DNA of 64,000 nt from Luidia sarsii (taxonomy: Eukaryota; Echinodermata; Asteroidea; Paxillosida; Luidiidae), in the NCBI GenBank assembly GCA_949987565.1, contig OX465104.1:26859939-26923938 (forward strand). Direction: 5' to 3'. Both the position numbers and the translations under genes were made by a program. Shown here in pieces: positions 11,833 through 25,008 of this stretch. Numbering within the stretch: the first letter of the stretch is position 1; each line of letters opens with the position of its first letter. Below the pieces are notes generated by a model. It was not told the origin of the DNA. It saw only the letters and a program-made list of their open reading frames with translations, and did no database searches.

Positions 11833-14050
11833 CCTAGGAATCCTAGGGATACTTCCAAGCCAAGTTTCAAGAATCAAAACCTAAAATGTAATACGATATG
11901 AACACGCAAGGAATATATCTCTGCCCATCACCTCCAAAATCTGCAAATCAACGTCCGCTCGTATGAATACACAGTTGACACTCAGACAGATGAAGGGTCG
12001 TTGTCTTTCCGTGGAAAACCATCAAAAGAAATGTTCTCCAAACTCAGTAACTTTAACACTTGTCGTTAGAGGAACCCTAGACCTCTTCTTATGGCAAATT
12101 TGAATCTTGTCAGCATCATATTTAATGAAATATTAATTTGCAAACCCTATCTTCCTACTCAGTTACCCTCTGCCGTCGACCATAATGCCAGCGACTGGAC
12201 AATGGCAGCTCAGAGAAACAGGTAGGGTCGCTCCCTTCTCCTGAAAATGTTTGAATAGAAATTGACTCCGAATTCAGATGTTTTGACTCAGGCCATTCGA
12301 GGAATCCTAGGGCTACTTTCAAGCCAAGTTTCAAGGATGAAAACCTAAAATGTAATACGATATGAACACGCAAGGAATATATCTCTGCCCATCACCTGCA
12401 AAATCTGCGAATCAACGTACGCTCGTGTGAATACACAGTTGACACTCAGACAGATGAAAGGTCGTTGCCTTTCCGTGGAAAATTATCAAAAGAAATGTTC
12501 TCCAAACTCAGTAACTTTAACACTTGTCGTTAGAGGAACCCTAGACCTCTTCCTAGGGCAAATTTGAATCTCGTCAGCATCATATTTAATGAAATATTAA
12601 TTTGCAAACCCTATATTCCTACTCAGTTACTCTCTGCCGTCGACCATAATGCCAGCGACTGGACAATGGCAGCTCAGAGAAACAGGTAGGGTCGCTCCCT
12701 TCTCCTGAAAATGTTTGAATAGAAATTGACTCCGAATTCAGATGTTTTGACTCAGGCCATTCGAGGAATCCTAGGGCTACTTTCAAGACAATTTTCAAGG
12801 ATGAAAACCTAAAATGTAATACGATATGAACACGCAAGGAATATATCTCTGCCCATCACCTGCAAAATCTGCGAATCAACGTCCGCTCGTATGAATACAC
12901 AGTTGACACTCAGACGGATGAAGGGTCGTTGCCTTTCCGTGGAAAACCATCAAAAGAAATGTTCTCCAAACTCAGTAACTTTAACACTTGTCGTTAGAGG
13001 AACCCTAGACCTCTTCTTATGGCAAATTTGAATCTTGTCAGCATCATATTTAATGAAATATTAATTTGCAAACCCTATCTTCCTACTCAGTTACCCTCTG
13101 CCGTCGACCATAATGCCAGCGACTGGACAATGGCAGCTCAGAGAAACAGGTAGGGTCGCTCCCTTCTCCTGAAAATGTTTGAATAGAAATTGACTCCGAA
13201 TTCAGATGTTTTGACTCAGGCCATTCGAGGAATCCTAGGGCTACTTTCAAGCCAATTTTCAAGGATGAAAACCTAAAATGTAATACGATATGAACACGCA
13301 AGGAATATATCTCTGCCCATCACCTTCAAAATCTGCGAATCAACGTCCGCTCGTATGAATACACAGTTGACACTCAGACGGATGAAGGGTCGTTGCCTTT
13401 CCGTGGAAAACCATCAAAAGAAATGTTCTCCACACTCAGTAACTTTAACACTTGTCGTTAGAGGAAGCCTAGACCTCTTCTTAGGGCAAATTTGAATCTC
13501 GTCAGCATCATATTTAATGAAATATTAATTTGCAAACCCTATCTTCCTACTCAGTTACTCTCTGCCGTCGACCATAATGTCAGCGACTGGACAATGGCAG
13601 CTCAGAGAAACAGGTAGGGTCGCTCCCTTCTCCTGAAAATGTTTGAATAGAAATTGACCCCGAATTCAGATGTTTTGACTCAGGGCATTCGAGGAATCCT
13701 AGGGCTACTTTCAAGCCAAGTTTCAAGAATCAAAACCTAAAATGTAATACGATATGAACACGCAAGGAATATATCTCTGCCCATCAGATCAAATATCTGC
13801 GAATCAACGTCCGCTCGTATGAATACACAGTTGACACTCAGACAGATGAAGGGTCGTTGCCTTTCCGTGGAAAACCATCAGAAGAAATGTTCTCCAAACT
13901 CAGTAACTTTAACACCTGTCGTTACAGGAACCCTAGACCTCTTCCTAGGGCAAATTTGAATATTCGCCAGCATCATATTTAATGAAATATTAATTTGCAA
14001 ACCCTCTTGCTTGACTTGTTTCTACTCGGTCTCTTTCTGCCCTCGACCAT
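11833..14050. repeat. Monomer run between S-prime 2 and S copy 2
   Basis: A right-part remnant followed by full monomers anchored near 12,161, 12,625 and 13,089, then the S-proximal subtype (from about 13,553) with GATCAAATATCTG and GTTACAGG. The order of subtypes (CAAGCCAAGTTTC, CAAGACAATTTTC, CAAGCCAATTTTC, S-proximal) recurs before later S copies. Confidence 0.85.
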
Positions 14051-15226
14051 TAAAAGTACATGAACACACACACACTTCCTCAGTCATAAAGGTTAGTTTC
14101 CTTTGCGTGATGATAAAATAATTTAAACATGTGCGCTTTCAGTCATTTTAACAATGTTCGACGGCTTATTCCAGATTCATTTTTGTTTCGACCTACTTTA
14201 TGGCGTTACTTCAGAAATACTTACGCAAAAGCAAACTTAAGTAAGTCGCCCCATATTCACACCACGCTACCATGCAAATGGCTATACAGGTGCAAATCTA
14301 AACAAATCGCCCCATATTCACCAGACGCTGTGACGCGTATCGCTGCGTATCTTAAGACCGAACAGGTCTGAGAGGATGACCACCTAACTTTTGAGTATCT
14401 AGCGAGACCTGTTCACTTAAATAGACACGCACCGTGCACTTGTAGAATCATTTTACTCTTGTCCTTGCGTATCTTTTGACCGCACAGGTCTGAGAGGATG
14501 ACCAGCTAACCTTTGAATATTCAGCGAGACCCGTTGACTAGGATAGAGACGGACTGTTCTCTTGTAAAATAATTTTACCTTCGTCCTTGCGTATCTTTTG
14601 ACCGAACAGGTCTGAGAGGATGACCACCTAACTTTGAATATTCGGTGAGACCCGTTGACTAGAATACAGGCGGGCGGTGCTTTTGCACAATTTTTTCACC
14701 CTTGTCTTCGCGTATCTTGAAACCGAATAGATCTGACTGAATGGCCAATTCCCCTAGAACATACAGGGAAAATATTATGACAAGGGTAGAGGCGGACGAT
14801 GAACTTGTAGAATCATTTTTTCTTGTAGAATAGTTTGACTCTTGTCCTTGCGTATCTTTTGACCGAACAGGTCTGAGAGGATGACCACCTAACTTTGAAT
14901 ATTCAGTGAGACCCTTTGACTAGAATACAGGCGGGCGGTGATCTTGCACAATCTTTTCACCCCTGTCTTCGCGTATCTTGAAACCGAACAGATCTGACTG
15001 AATGGCCAATCCCACCTATAACATACAGGTGGACCATGAACTTGTAGAATCATTTCATCTTCTCGGTGCAGGATACATAGCGCAATGGTTGTCCCTACAC
15101 GTTTAACATTACTTCACAAATACATCACTTGACTTGCAAAGTGTACATTATCTTTCCGCTACTCTCCGCAGACTGTTCTATGCTCTTCTCAACAAAGACG
15201 AGCTCCCTCCTTATTGAAGAGGTTAT
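14051..15226. repeat. S segment, copy 2
   Basis: Full 1,176-bp S with the same boundaries as copy 1. It shares with S copy 3 the private marker GGTGCTTTTGCAC (GGTGCTCTTGCAC in the others), so copies 2 and 3 are sister copies of one duplication. Confidence 0.92.
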
Positions 15227-16014
15227 CCTAGGAATCCTAGGGATACTTCCAAGCCAAGTTTCAAGAATCAAAACCTAAAATGTAATACGATATGAACACG
15301 CAAGGAATATATCTCTGCCCATCACCTCCAAAATCTGCAAATCAACGTCCGCTCGTATGAATACACAGTTGACACTCAGACAGATGAAGGGTCGTTGTCT
15401 TTCCGTGGAAAACCATCAAAAGAAATGTTCTCCAAACTCAGTAACTTTAACACTTGTCGTTAGAGGAACCCTAGACCTCTTCTTATGGCAAATTTGAATC
15501 TTGTCAGCATCATATTTAATGAAATATTAATTTGCAAACCCTATCTTCCTACTCAGTTACCCTCTGCCGTCGACCATAATGCCAGCGACTGGACAATGGC
15601 AGCTCAGAGAAACAGGTAGGGTCGCTCCCTTCTCCTGAAAATGTTTGAATAGAAATTGACTCCGAATTCAGATGTTTTGACTCAGGCCATTCGAGGAATC
15701 CTAGGGCTACTTTCAAGCCAATTTTCAAGGATGAAAACCTAAAATGTAATACGATATGAACACGCAAGGAATATATCTCTGCCCATCACCTGCAAAATCT
15801 GCGAATCAACGTACGCTCGTGTGAATACACAGTTGACACTCAGACAGATGAAAGGTCGTTGCCTTTCCGTGGAAAACCATCAAAAGAAATGTTCTCCAAA
15901 CTCAGTAACTTTAACACTTGTCGTTAGAGGAAGCCTAGACCTCTTCTTAGGGCAAATTTGAATCTTGTCAGCATCATATTTAATGAAATATTAATTTGCA
16001 AACCCTATCTTCCT
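15227..16014. repeat. Monomer part of composite unit
   Basis: 324-bp right part plus one full monomer, ending at the S-prime junction. Confidence 0.85.
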
Positions 16015-16591
16015 ACCCGTTGACTAGAATACAGGCGGGCGGTGCTCTTGCACAATTTTTTCACCCTTGTCTTCGCGTATCTTGAAACCGAATAGATCTG
16101 ACTGAATGGCCAATTCCCCTAGAACATACAGGGAAAATATTATGACAAGGGTAGAGGCGGACGATGAACTTGTAGAATCATTTTTTCTTGTAGCATAGTT
16201 TGACTCTTGTCCTTGCGTATCTTTTGACCGAACAGGTCTGAGAGGATGACCACCTAACTTTGAATATTCAGTGAGACCCTTTGACTAGAATACAGGCGGG
16301 CGGTGATCTTGCACAATCTTTTCACCCCTGTCTTCGCGTATCTTGAAACCGAACAGATCTGACTGAATGGCCAATCCCACCTATAACATACAGGTGGACC
16401 ATGAACTTGTAGAATCATTTCATCTTCTCGGTGCAGGATACATAGCGCAATGGTTGTCCCTACACGTTTAACATTACTTCACAAATACATCACTTGACTT
16501 GCAAAGTGTACATTATCTTTCCGCTACTCTCCGCAGACTGTTCTATGCTCTTCTCAACAAAGACGAGCTCCCTCCTTATTGAAGAGGTTAT
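16015..16591. repeat. S-prime, copy 3
   Basis: Same breakpoint and TTGTAGCATAG marker as the other S-prime copies. It is the only S-prime in this higher-order block. Confidence 0.9.
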
Positions 16592-19500
16592 CCTAGGAAT
16601 CCTAGGGATACTTCCAAGCCAAGTTTCAAGAATCAAAACCTAAAATGTAATACGATATGAACACGCAAGGAATATATCTCTGCCCATCACCTCCAAAATC
16701 TGCAAATCAACGTCCGCTCGTATGAATACACAGTTGACACTCAGACAGATGAAGGGTCGTTGTCTTTCCGTGGAAAACCATCAAAAGAAATGTTCTCCAA
16801 ACTCAGTAACTTTAACACTTGTCGTTAGAGGAACCCTAGACCTCTTCTTATGGCAAATTTGAATCTTGTCAGCATCATATTTAATGAAATATTAATTTGC
16901 AAACCCTATCTTCCTACTCAGTAACCCTCTGCCGTCGACCATAATGCCAGCGACTGGACAATGGCAGCTCAGAGAAACAGGTAGGGTCGCTCCCTTCTCC
17001 TGAAAATGTTTGAATAGAAATTGACTCCGAATTCAGATGTTTTGACTCAGGCCATTCGAGGAATCCTAGGGCTACTTTCAAGCCAATTTTCAAGGATGAA
17101 CACCTAAAATGTAATACGATATGAACACGCAAGGAATATATCTCTGCCCATCACCTTCAAAATCTGCGAATCAACGTCCGCTCGTATGAATACACAGTTG
17201 ACACTCAGACGGATGAAGGGTCGTTGCCTTTCCGTGGAAAACCATCAAAAGAAATGTTCTCCAAACTCAGTAACTTTAACACTTGTCGTTAGAGGAAGCC
17301 TAGACCTCTTCTTAGGGCAAATTTGAATCTCGTCAGCATCATATTTAATGAAATATTAATTTGCAAACCCTATATTCCTACTCAGTTACTCTCTGCCGTC
17401 GACCATAATGCCAGCGACTGGACAATGGCAGCTCAGAGAAACAGGTAGGGTCGCTCCCTTCTCCTGAAAATGTTTGAATAGAAATTGACTCCGAATTCAG
17501 ATGTTTTGACTCAGGCCATTCGAGGAATCGTAGGGCTACTTTCAAGACAATTTTCAAGGATGAAAACCTAAAATTTAATACGATATGAACACGCAAGGAA
17601 TATATCTCTGCCCATCACCTGCAAAATCTGCGAATCAACGTCCGCTCGTATGAATACACAGTTGACACTCAGACGGATGAAGGGTCGTTGCCTTTCCGTG
17701 GAAAACCATCAAAAGAAATGTTCTCCAAACTCAGTAACTTTAACACTTGTCGTTAGAGGAACCCTAGACCTCTTCCTAGGGCAAATTTGAATCTCGTCAG
17801 CATCATATTTAATGAAATATTAATTTGCAAACCCTATCTTCCTACTCAGTTACTCTCTGCCGTCGACCATAATGTCAGCGACTGGACAATGGCAGCTCAG
17901 AGAAACAGGTAGGGTCGCTCCCTTCTCCTGAAAATGTTTGAATAGAAATTGACTCCGAATTCAGATGTTTTGACTCAGGCCATTCGAGGAATCCTAGGGC
18001 TACTTTCAAGCCAAGTTTCAAGGATGAAAACCTAAAATGTAATACGATATGAACACGCAAGGAATATATCTCTGCCCATCACCTGCAAAATCTGCGAATC
18101 AACGTACGCTCGTGTGAATACACAGTTGACACTCAGACAGATGAAAGGTCGTTGCCTTTCCGTGGAAAATTATCAAAAGAAATGTTCTCCAAACTCAGTA
18201 ACTTTAACACTTGTCGTTAGAGGAACCCTAGACCTCTTCCTAGGGCAAATTTGAATCTCGTCAGCATCATATTTAATGAAATATTAATTTGCAAACCCTA
18301 TATTCCTACTCAGTTACTCTCTGCCGTCGACCATAATGCCAGCGACTGGACAATGGCAGCTCAGAGAAACAGGTAGGGTCGCTCCCTTCTCCTGAAAATG
18401 TTTGAATAGAAATTGACTCCGAATTCAGATGTTTTGACTCAGGCCATTCGAGGAATCCTAGGGCTACTTTCAAGACAATTTTCAAGGATGAAAACCTAAA
18501 ATGTAATACGATATGAACACGCAAGGAATATATCTCTGCCCATCACCTGCAAAATCTGCGAATCAACGTCCGCTCGTATGAATACACAGTTGACACTCAG
18601 ACGGATGAAGGGTCGTTGCCTTTCCGTGGAAAACCATCAAAAGAAATGTTCTCCAAACTCAGTAACTTTAACACTTGTCGTTAGAGGAACCCTAGACCTC
18701 TTCTTATGGCAAATTTGAATCTTGTCAGCATCATATTTAATGAAATATTAATTTGCAAACCCTATCTTCCTACTCAGTTACCCTCTGCCGTCGACCATAA
18801 TGCCAGCGACTGGACAATGGCAGCTCAGAGAAACAGGTAGGGTCGCTCCCTTCTCCTGAAAATGTTTGAATAGAAATTGACTCCGAATTCAGATGTTTTG
18901 ACTCAGGCCATTCGAGGAATCCTAGGGCTACTTTCAAGCCAATTTTCAAGGATGAAAACCTAAAATGTAATACGATATGAACACGCAAGGAATATATCTC
19001 TGCCCATCACCTTCAAAATCTGCGAATCAACGTCCGCTCGTATGAATACACAGTTGACACTCAGACGGATGAAGGGTCGTTGCCTTTCCGTGGAAAACCA
19101 TCAAAAGAAATGTTCTCCACACTCAGTAACTTTAACACTTGTCGTTAGAGGAAGCCTAGACCTCTTCTTAGGGCAAATTTGAATCTCGTCAGCATCATAT
19201 TTAATGAAATATTAATTTGCAAACCCTATCTTCCTACTCAGTTACTCTCTGCCGTCGACCATAATGTCAGCGACTGGACAATGGCAGCTCAGAGAAACAG
19301 GTAGGGTCGCTCCCTTCTCCTGAAAATGTTTGAATAGAAATTGACCCCGAATTCAGATGTTTTGACTCAGGGCATTCGAGGAATCCTAGGGCTACTTTCA
19401 AGCCAAGTTTCAAGAATCAAAACCTAAAATGTAATACGATATGAACACGCAAGGAATATATCTCTGCCCATCAGATCAAATATCTGCGAATCAACGTCCG

Positions 19501-19737
19501 CTCGTATGAATACACAGTTGACACTCAGACAGATGAAGGGTCGTTGCCTTTCCGTGGAAAACCATCAGAAGAAATGTTCTCCAAACTCAGTAACTTTAAC
19601 ACCTGTCGTTACAGGAACCCTAGACCTCTTCCTAGGGCAAATTTGAATATTCGCCAGCATCATATTTAATGAAATATTAATTTGCAAACCCTCTTGCTTG
19701 ACTTGTTTCTACTCGGTCTCTTTCTGCCCTCGACCAT
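16592..19737. repeat. Monomer run before S copy 3
   Basis: A remnant and six monomers of ordered subtypes (anchors 16,920; 17,384; 17,848; 18,312; 18,776; 19,240), the last being the S-proximal form. The monomer at about 16,920 carries a private CAGTAACCC and GATGAACACC. Confidence 0.85.
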
Positions 19738-20913
19738 TAAAAGTACATGAACACACACACACTTCCTCAGTCATAAAGGTTAGTTTCCTTTGCGTGATGA
19801 TAAAATAATTTAAACATGTGCGCTTTCAGTCATTTTAACAATGTTCGACGGCTTATTCCAGATTCATTTTTGTTTCGACCTACTTTATGGCGTTACTTCA
19901 GAAATACTTACGCAAAAGCAAACTTAAGTAAGTCGCCCCATATTCACACCACGCTACCATGCAAATGGCTATACAGGTGCAAATCTAAACAAATCGCCCC
20001 ATATTCACCAGACGCTGTGACGCGTATCGCTGCGTATCTTAAGACCGAACAGGTCTGAGAGGATGACCACCTAACTTTTGAGTATCTAGCGAGACCTGTT
20101 CACTTAAATAGACACGCACCGTGCACTTGTAGAATCATTTTACTCTTGTCCTTGCGTATCTTTTGACCGCACAGGTCTGAGAGGATGACCAGCTAACCTT
20201 TGAATATTCAGCGAGACCCGTTGACTAGGATAGAGACGGACTGTTCTCTTGTAAAATAATTTTACCTTCGTCCTTGCGTATCTTTTGACCGAACAGGTCT
20301 GAGAGGATGACCACCTAACTTTGAATATTCGGTGAGACCCGTTGACTAGAATACAGGCGGGCGGTGCTTTTGCACAATTTTTTCACCCTTGTCTTCGCGT
20401 ATCTTGAAACCGAATAGATCTGACTGAATGGCCAATTCCCCTAGAACATACAGGGAAAATATTATGACAAGGGTAGAGGCGGACGATGAACTTGTAGAAT
20501 CATTTTTTCTTGTAGAATAGTTTGACTCTTGTCCTTGCGTATCTTTTGACCGAACAGGTCTGAGAGGATGACCACCTAACTTTGAATATTCAGTGAGACC
20601 CTTTGACTAGAATACAGGCGGGCGGTGATCTTGCACAATCTTTTCACCCCTGTCTTCGCGTATCTTGAAACCGAACAGATCTGACTGAATGGCCAATCCC
20701 ACCTATAACATACAGGTGGACCATGAACTTGTAGAATCATTTCATCTTCTCGGTGCAGGATACATAGCGCAATGGTTGTCCCTACACGTTTAACATTACT
20801 TCACAAATACATCACTTGACTTGCAAAGTGTACATTATCTTTCCGCTACTCTCCGCAGACTGTTCTATGCTCTTCTCAACAAAGACGAGCTCCCTCCTTA
20901 TTGAAGAGGTTAT
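19738..20913. repeat. S segment, copy 3
   Basis: Full S, 5,687 bp after copy 2 and sharing its GGTGCTTTTGCAC marker. Confidence 0.92.
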
Positions 20914-23900
20914 CCTAGGAATCCTAGGGATACTTCCAAGCCAAGTTTCAAGAATCAAAACCTAAAATGTAATACGATATGAACACGCAAGGAATATATC
21001 TCTGCCCATCACCTCCAAAATCTGCAAATCAACGTCCGCTCGTATGAATACACAGTTGACACTCAGACAGATGAAGGGTCGTTGTCTTTCCGTGGAAAAC
21101 CATCAAAAGAAATGTTCTCCAAACTCAGTAACTTTAACACTTGTCGTTAGAGGAACCCTAGACCTCTTCTTATGGCAAATTTGAATCTTGTCAGCATCAT
21201 ATTTAATGAAATATTAATTTGCAAACCCTATCTTCCTACTCAGTTACCCTCTGCCGTCGACCATAATGCCAGCGACTGGACAATGGCAGCTCAGAGAAAC
21301 AGGTAGGGTCGCTCCCTTCTCCTGAAAATGTTTGAATAGAAATTGACTCCGAATTCAGATGTTTTGACTCAGGCCATTCGAGGAATCCTAGGGCTACTTT
21401 CAAGCCAATTTTCAAGGATGAAAACCTAAAATGTAATACGATATGAACACGCAAGGAATATATCTCTGCCCATCACCTGCAAAATCTGCGAATCAACGTA
21501 CGCTCGTGTGAATACACAGTTGACACTCAGACAGATGAAAGGTCGTTGCCTTTCCGTGGAAAACCATCAAAAGAAATGTTCTCCAAACTCAGTAACTTTA
21601 ACACTTGTCGTTAGAGGAAGCCTAGACCTCTTCTTAGGGCAAATTTGAATCTTGTCAGCATCATATTTAATGAAATATTAATTTGCAAACCCTATCTTCC
21701 TACCCGTTGACTAGAATACAGGCGGGCGGTGCTCTTGCACAATTTTTTCACCCTTGTCTTCGCGTATCTTGAAACCGAATAGATCTGACTGAATGGCCAA
21801 TTCCCCTAGAACATACAGGGAAAATATTATGACAAGGGTAGAGGCGGACGATGAACTTGTAGAATCATTTTTTCTTGTAGCATAGTTTGACTCTTGTCCT
21901 TGCGTATCTTTTGACCGAACAGGTCTGAGAGGATGACCACCTAACTTTGAATATTCAGTGAGACCCTTTGACTAGAATACAGGCGGGCGGTGATCTTGCA
22001 CAATCTTTTCACCCCTGTCTTCGCGTATCTTGAAACCGAACAGATCTGACTGAATGGCCAATCCCACCTATAACATACAGGTGGACCATGAACTTGTAGA
22101 ATCATTTCATCTTCTCGGTGCAGGATACATAGCGCAATGGTTGTCCCTACACGTTTAACATTACTTCACAAATACATCACTTGACTTGCAAAGTGTACAT
22201 TATCTTTCCGCTACTCTCCGCAGACTGTTCTATGCTCTTCTCAACAAAGACGAGCTCCCTCCTTATTGAAGAGGTTATCCTAGGAATCCTAGGGATACTT
22301 CCAAGCCAAGTTTCAAGAATCAAAACCTAAAATGTAATACGATATGAACACGCAAGGAATATATCTCTGCCCATCACCTCCAAAATCTGCAAATCAACGT
22401 CCGCTCGTATGAATACACAGTTGACACTCAGACAGATGAAGGGTCGTTGTCTTTCCGTGGAAAACCATCAAAAGAAATGTTCTCCAAACTCAGTAACTTT
22501 AACACTTGTCGTTAGAGGAACCCTAGACCTCTTCTTATGGCAAATTTGAATCTTGTCAGCATCATATTTAATGAAATATTAATTTGCAAACCCTATCTTC
22601 CTACTCAGTTACCCTCTGCCGTCGACCATAATGCCAGCGACTGGACAATGGCAGCTCAGAGAAACAGGTAGGGTCGCTCCCTTCTCCTGAAAATGTTTGA
22701 ATAGAAATTGACTCCGAATTCAGATGTTTTGACTCAGGCCATTCGAGGAATCCTAGGGCTACTTTCAAGCCAATTTTCAAGGATGAAAACCTAAAATGTA
22801 ATACGATATGAACACGCAAGGAATATATCTCTGCCCATCACCTGCAAAATCTGCGAATCAACGTACGCTCGTGTGAATACACAGTTGACACTCAGACAGA
22901 TGAAAGGTCGTTGCCTTTCCGTGGAAAACCATCAAAAGAAATGTTCTCCAAACTCAGTAACTTTAACACTTGTCGTTAGAGGAAGCCTAGACCTCTTCCT
23001 AGGGCAAATTTGAATCTTGTCAGCATCATATTTAATGAAATATTAATTTGCAAACCCTATCTTCCTACCCGTTGACTAGAATACAGGCGGGCGGTGCTCT
23101 TGCACAATTTTTTCACCCTTGTCTTCGCGTATCTTGAAACCGAATAGATCTGACTGAATGGCCAATTCCCCTAGAACATACAGGGAAAATATTATGACAA
23201 GGGTAGAGGCGGACGATGAACTTGTAGAATCATTTTTTCTTGTAGCATAGTTTGACTCTTGTCCTTGCGTATCTTTTGACCGAACAGGTCTGAGAGGATG
23301 ACCACCTAACTTTGAATATTCAGTGAGACCCTTTGACTAGAATACAGGCGGGCGGTGATCTTGCACAATCTTTTCACCCCTGTCTTCGCGTATCTTGAAA
23401 CCGAACAGATCTGACTGAATGGCCAATCCCACCTATAACATACAGGTGGACCATGAACTTGTAGAATCATTTCATCTTCTCGGTGCAGGATACATAGCGC
23501 AATGGTTGTCCCTACACGTTTAACATTACTTCACAAATACATCACTTGACTTGCAAAGTGTACATTATCTTTCCGCTACTCTCCGCAGACTGTTCTATGC
23601 TCTTCTCAACAAAGACGAGCTCCCTCCTTATTAAAGAGGTTATCCTAGGAATCCTAGGGATACTTCCAAGCCAAGTTTCAAGAATCAAAACCTAAAATGT
23701 AATACGATATGAACACGCAAGGAATATATCTCTGCCCATCACCTCCAAAATCTGCAAATCAACGTCCGCTCGTATGAATACACAGTTGACACTCAGACAG
23801 ATGAAGGGTCGTTGTCTTTCCGTGGAAAACCATCAAAAGAAATGTTCTCCAAACTCAGTAACTTTAACACTTGTCGTTAGAGGAACCCTAGACCTCTTCT

Positions 23901-25008
23901 TATGGCAAATTTGAATCTTGTCAGCATCATATTTAATGAAATATTAATTTGCAAACCCTATCTTCCTACTCAGTTACCCTCTGCCGTCGACCATAATGCC
24001 AGCGACTGGACAATGGCAGCTCAGAGAAACAGGTAGGGTCGCTCCCTTCTCCTGAAAATGTTTGAATAGAAATTGACTCCGAATTCAGATGTTTTGACTC
24101 AGGCCATTCGAGGAATCCTAGGGCTACTTTCAAGCCAATTTTCAAGGATGAAAACCTAAAATGTAATACGATATGAACACGCAAGGAATATATCTCTGCC
24201 CATCACCTGCAAAATCTGCGAATCAACGTACGCTCGTGTGAATACACAGTTGACACTCAGACAGATGAAAGGTCGTTGCCTTTCCGTGGAAAACCATCAA
24301 AAGAAATGTTCTCCAAACTCAGTAACTTTAACACTTGTCGTTAGAGGAAGCCTAGACCTCTTCTTAGGGCAAATTTGAATCTTGTCAGCATCATATTTAA
24401 TGAAATATTAATTTGCAAACCCTATCTTCCTACCCGTTGACTAGAATACAGGCGGGCGGTGCTCTTGCACAATTTTTTCACCCTTGTCTTCGCGTATCTT
24501 GAAACCGAATAGATCTGACTGAATGGCCAATTCCCCTAGAACATACAGGGAAAATATTATGACAAGGGTAGAGGCGGACGATGAACTTGTAGAATCATTT
24601 TTTCTTGTAGCATAGTTTGACTCTTGTCCTTGCGTATCTTTTGACCGAACAGGTCTGAGAGGATGACCACCTAACTTTGAATATTCAGTGAGACCCTTTG
24701 ACTAGAATACAGGCGGGCGGTGATCTTGCACAATCTTTTCACCCCTGTCTTCGCGTATCTTGAAACCGAACAGATCTGACTGAATGGCCAATCCCACCTA
24801 TAACATACAGGTGGACCATGAACTTGTAGAATCATTTCATCTTCTCGGTGCAGGATACATAGCGCAATGGTTGTCCCTACACGTTTAACATTACTTCACA
24901 AATACATCACTTGACTTGCAAAGTGTACATTATCTTTCCGCTACTCTCCGCAGACTGTTCTATGCTCTTCTCAACAAAGACGAGCTCCCTCCTTATTAAA
25001 GAGGTTAT
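20914..25008. repeat. Three consecutive 1,365-bp composite units
   Basis: S-prime lies at 21,702-22,278, 23,067-23,643 and 24,432-25,008, each preceded by about 788 bp of monomer sequence. The period is exactly 1,365 bp. The last two S-prime copies share the private change CTTATTAAAGAGG (CTTATTGAAGAGG elsewhere), so at least one of them arose by local duplication of its neighbour. Confidence 0.92.
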
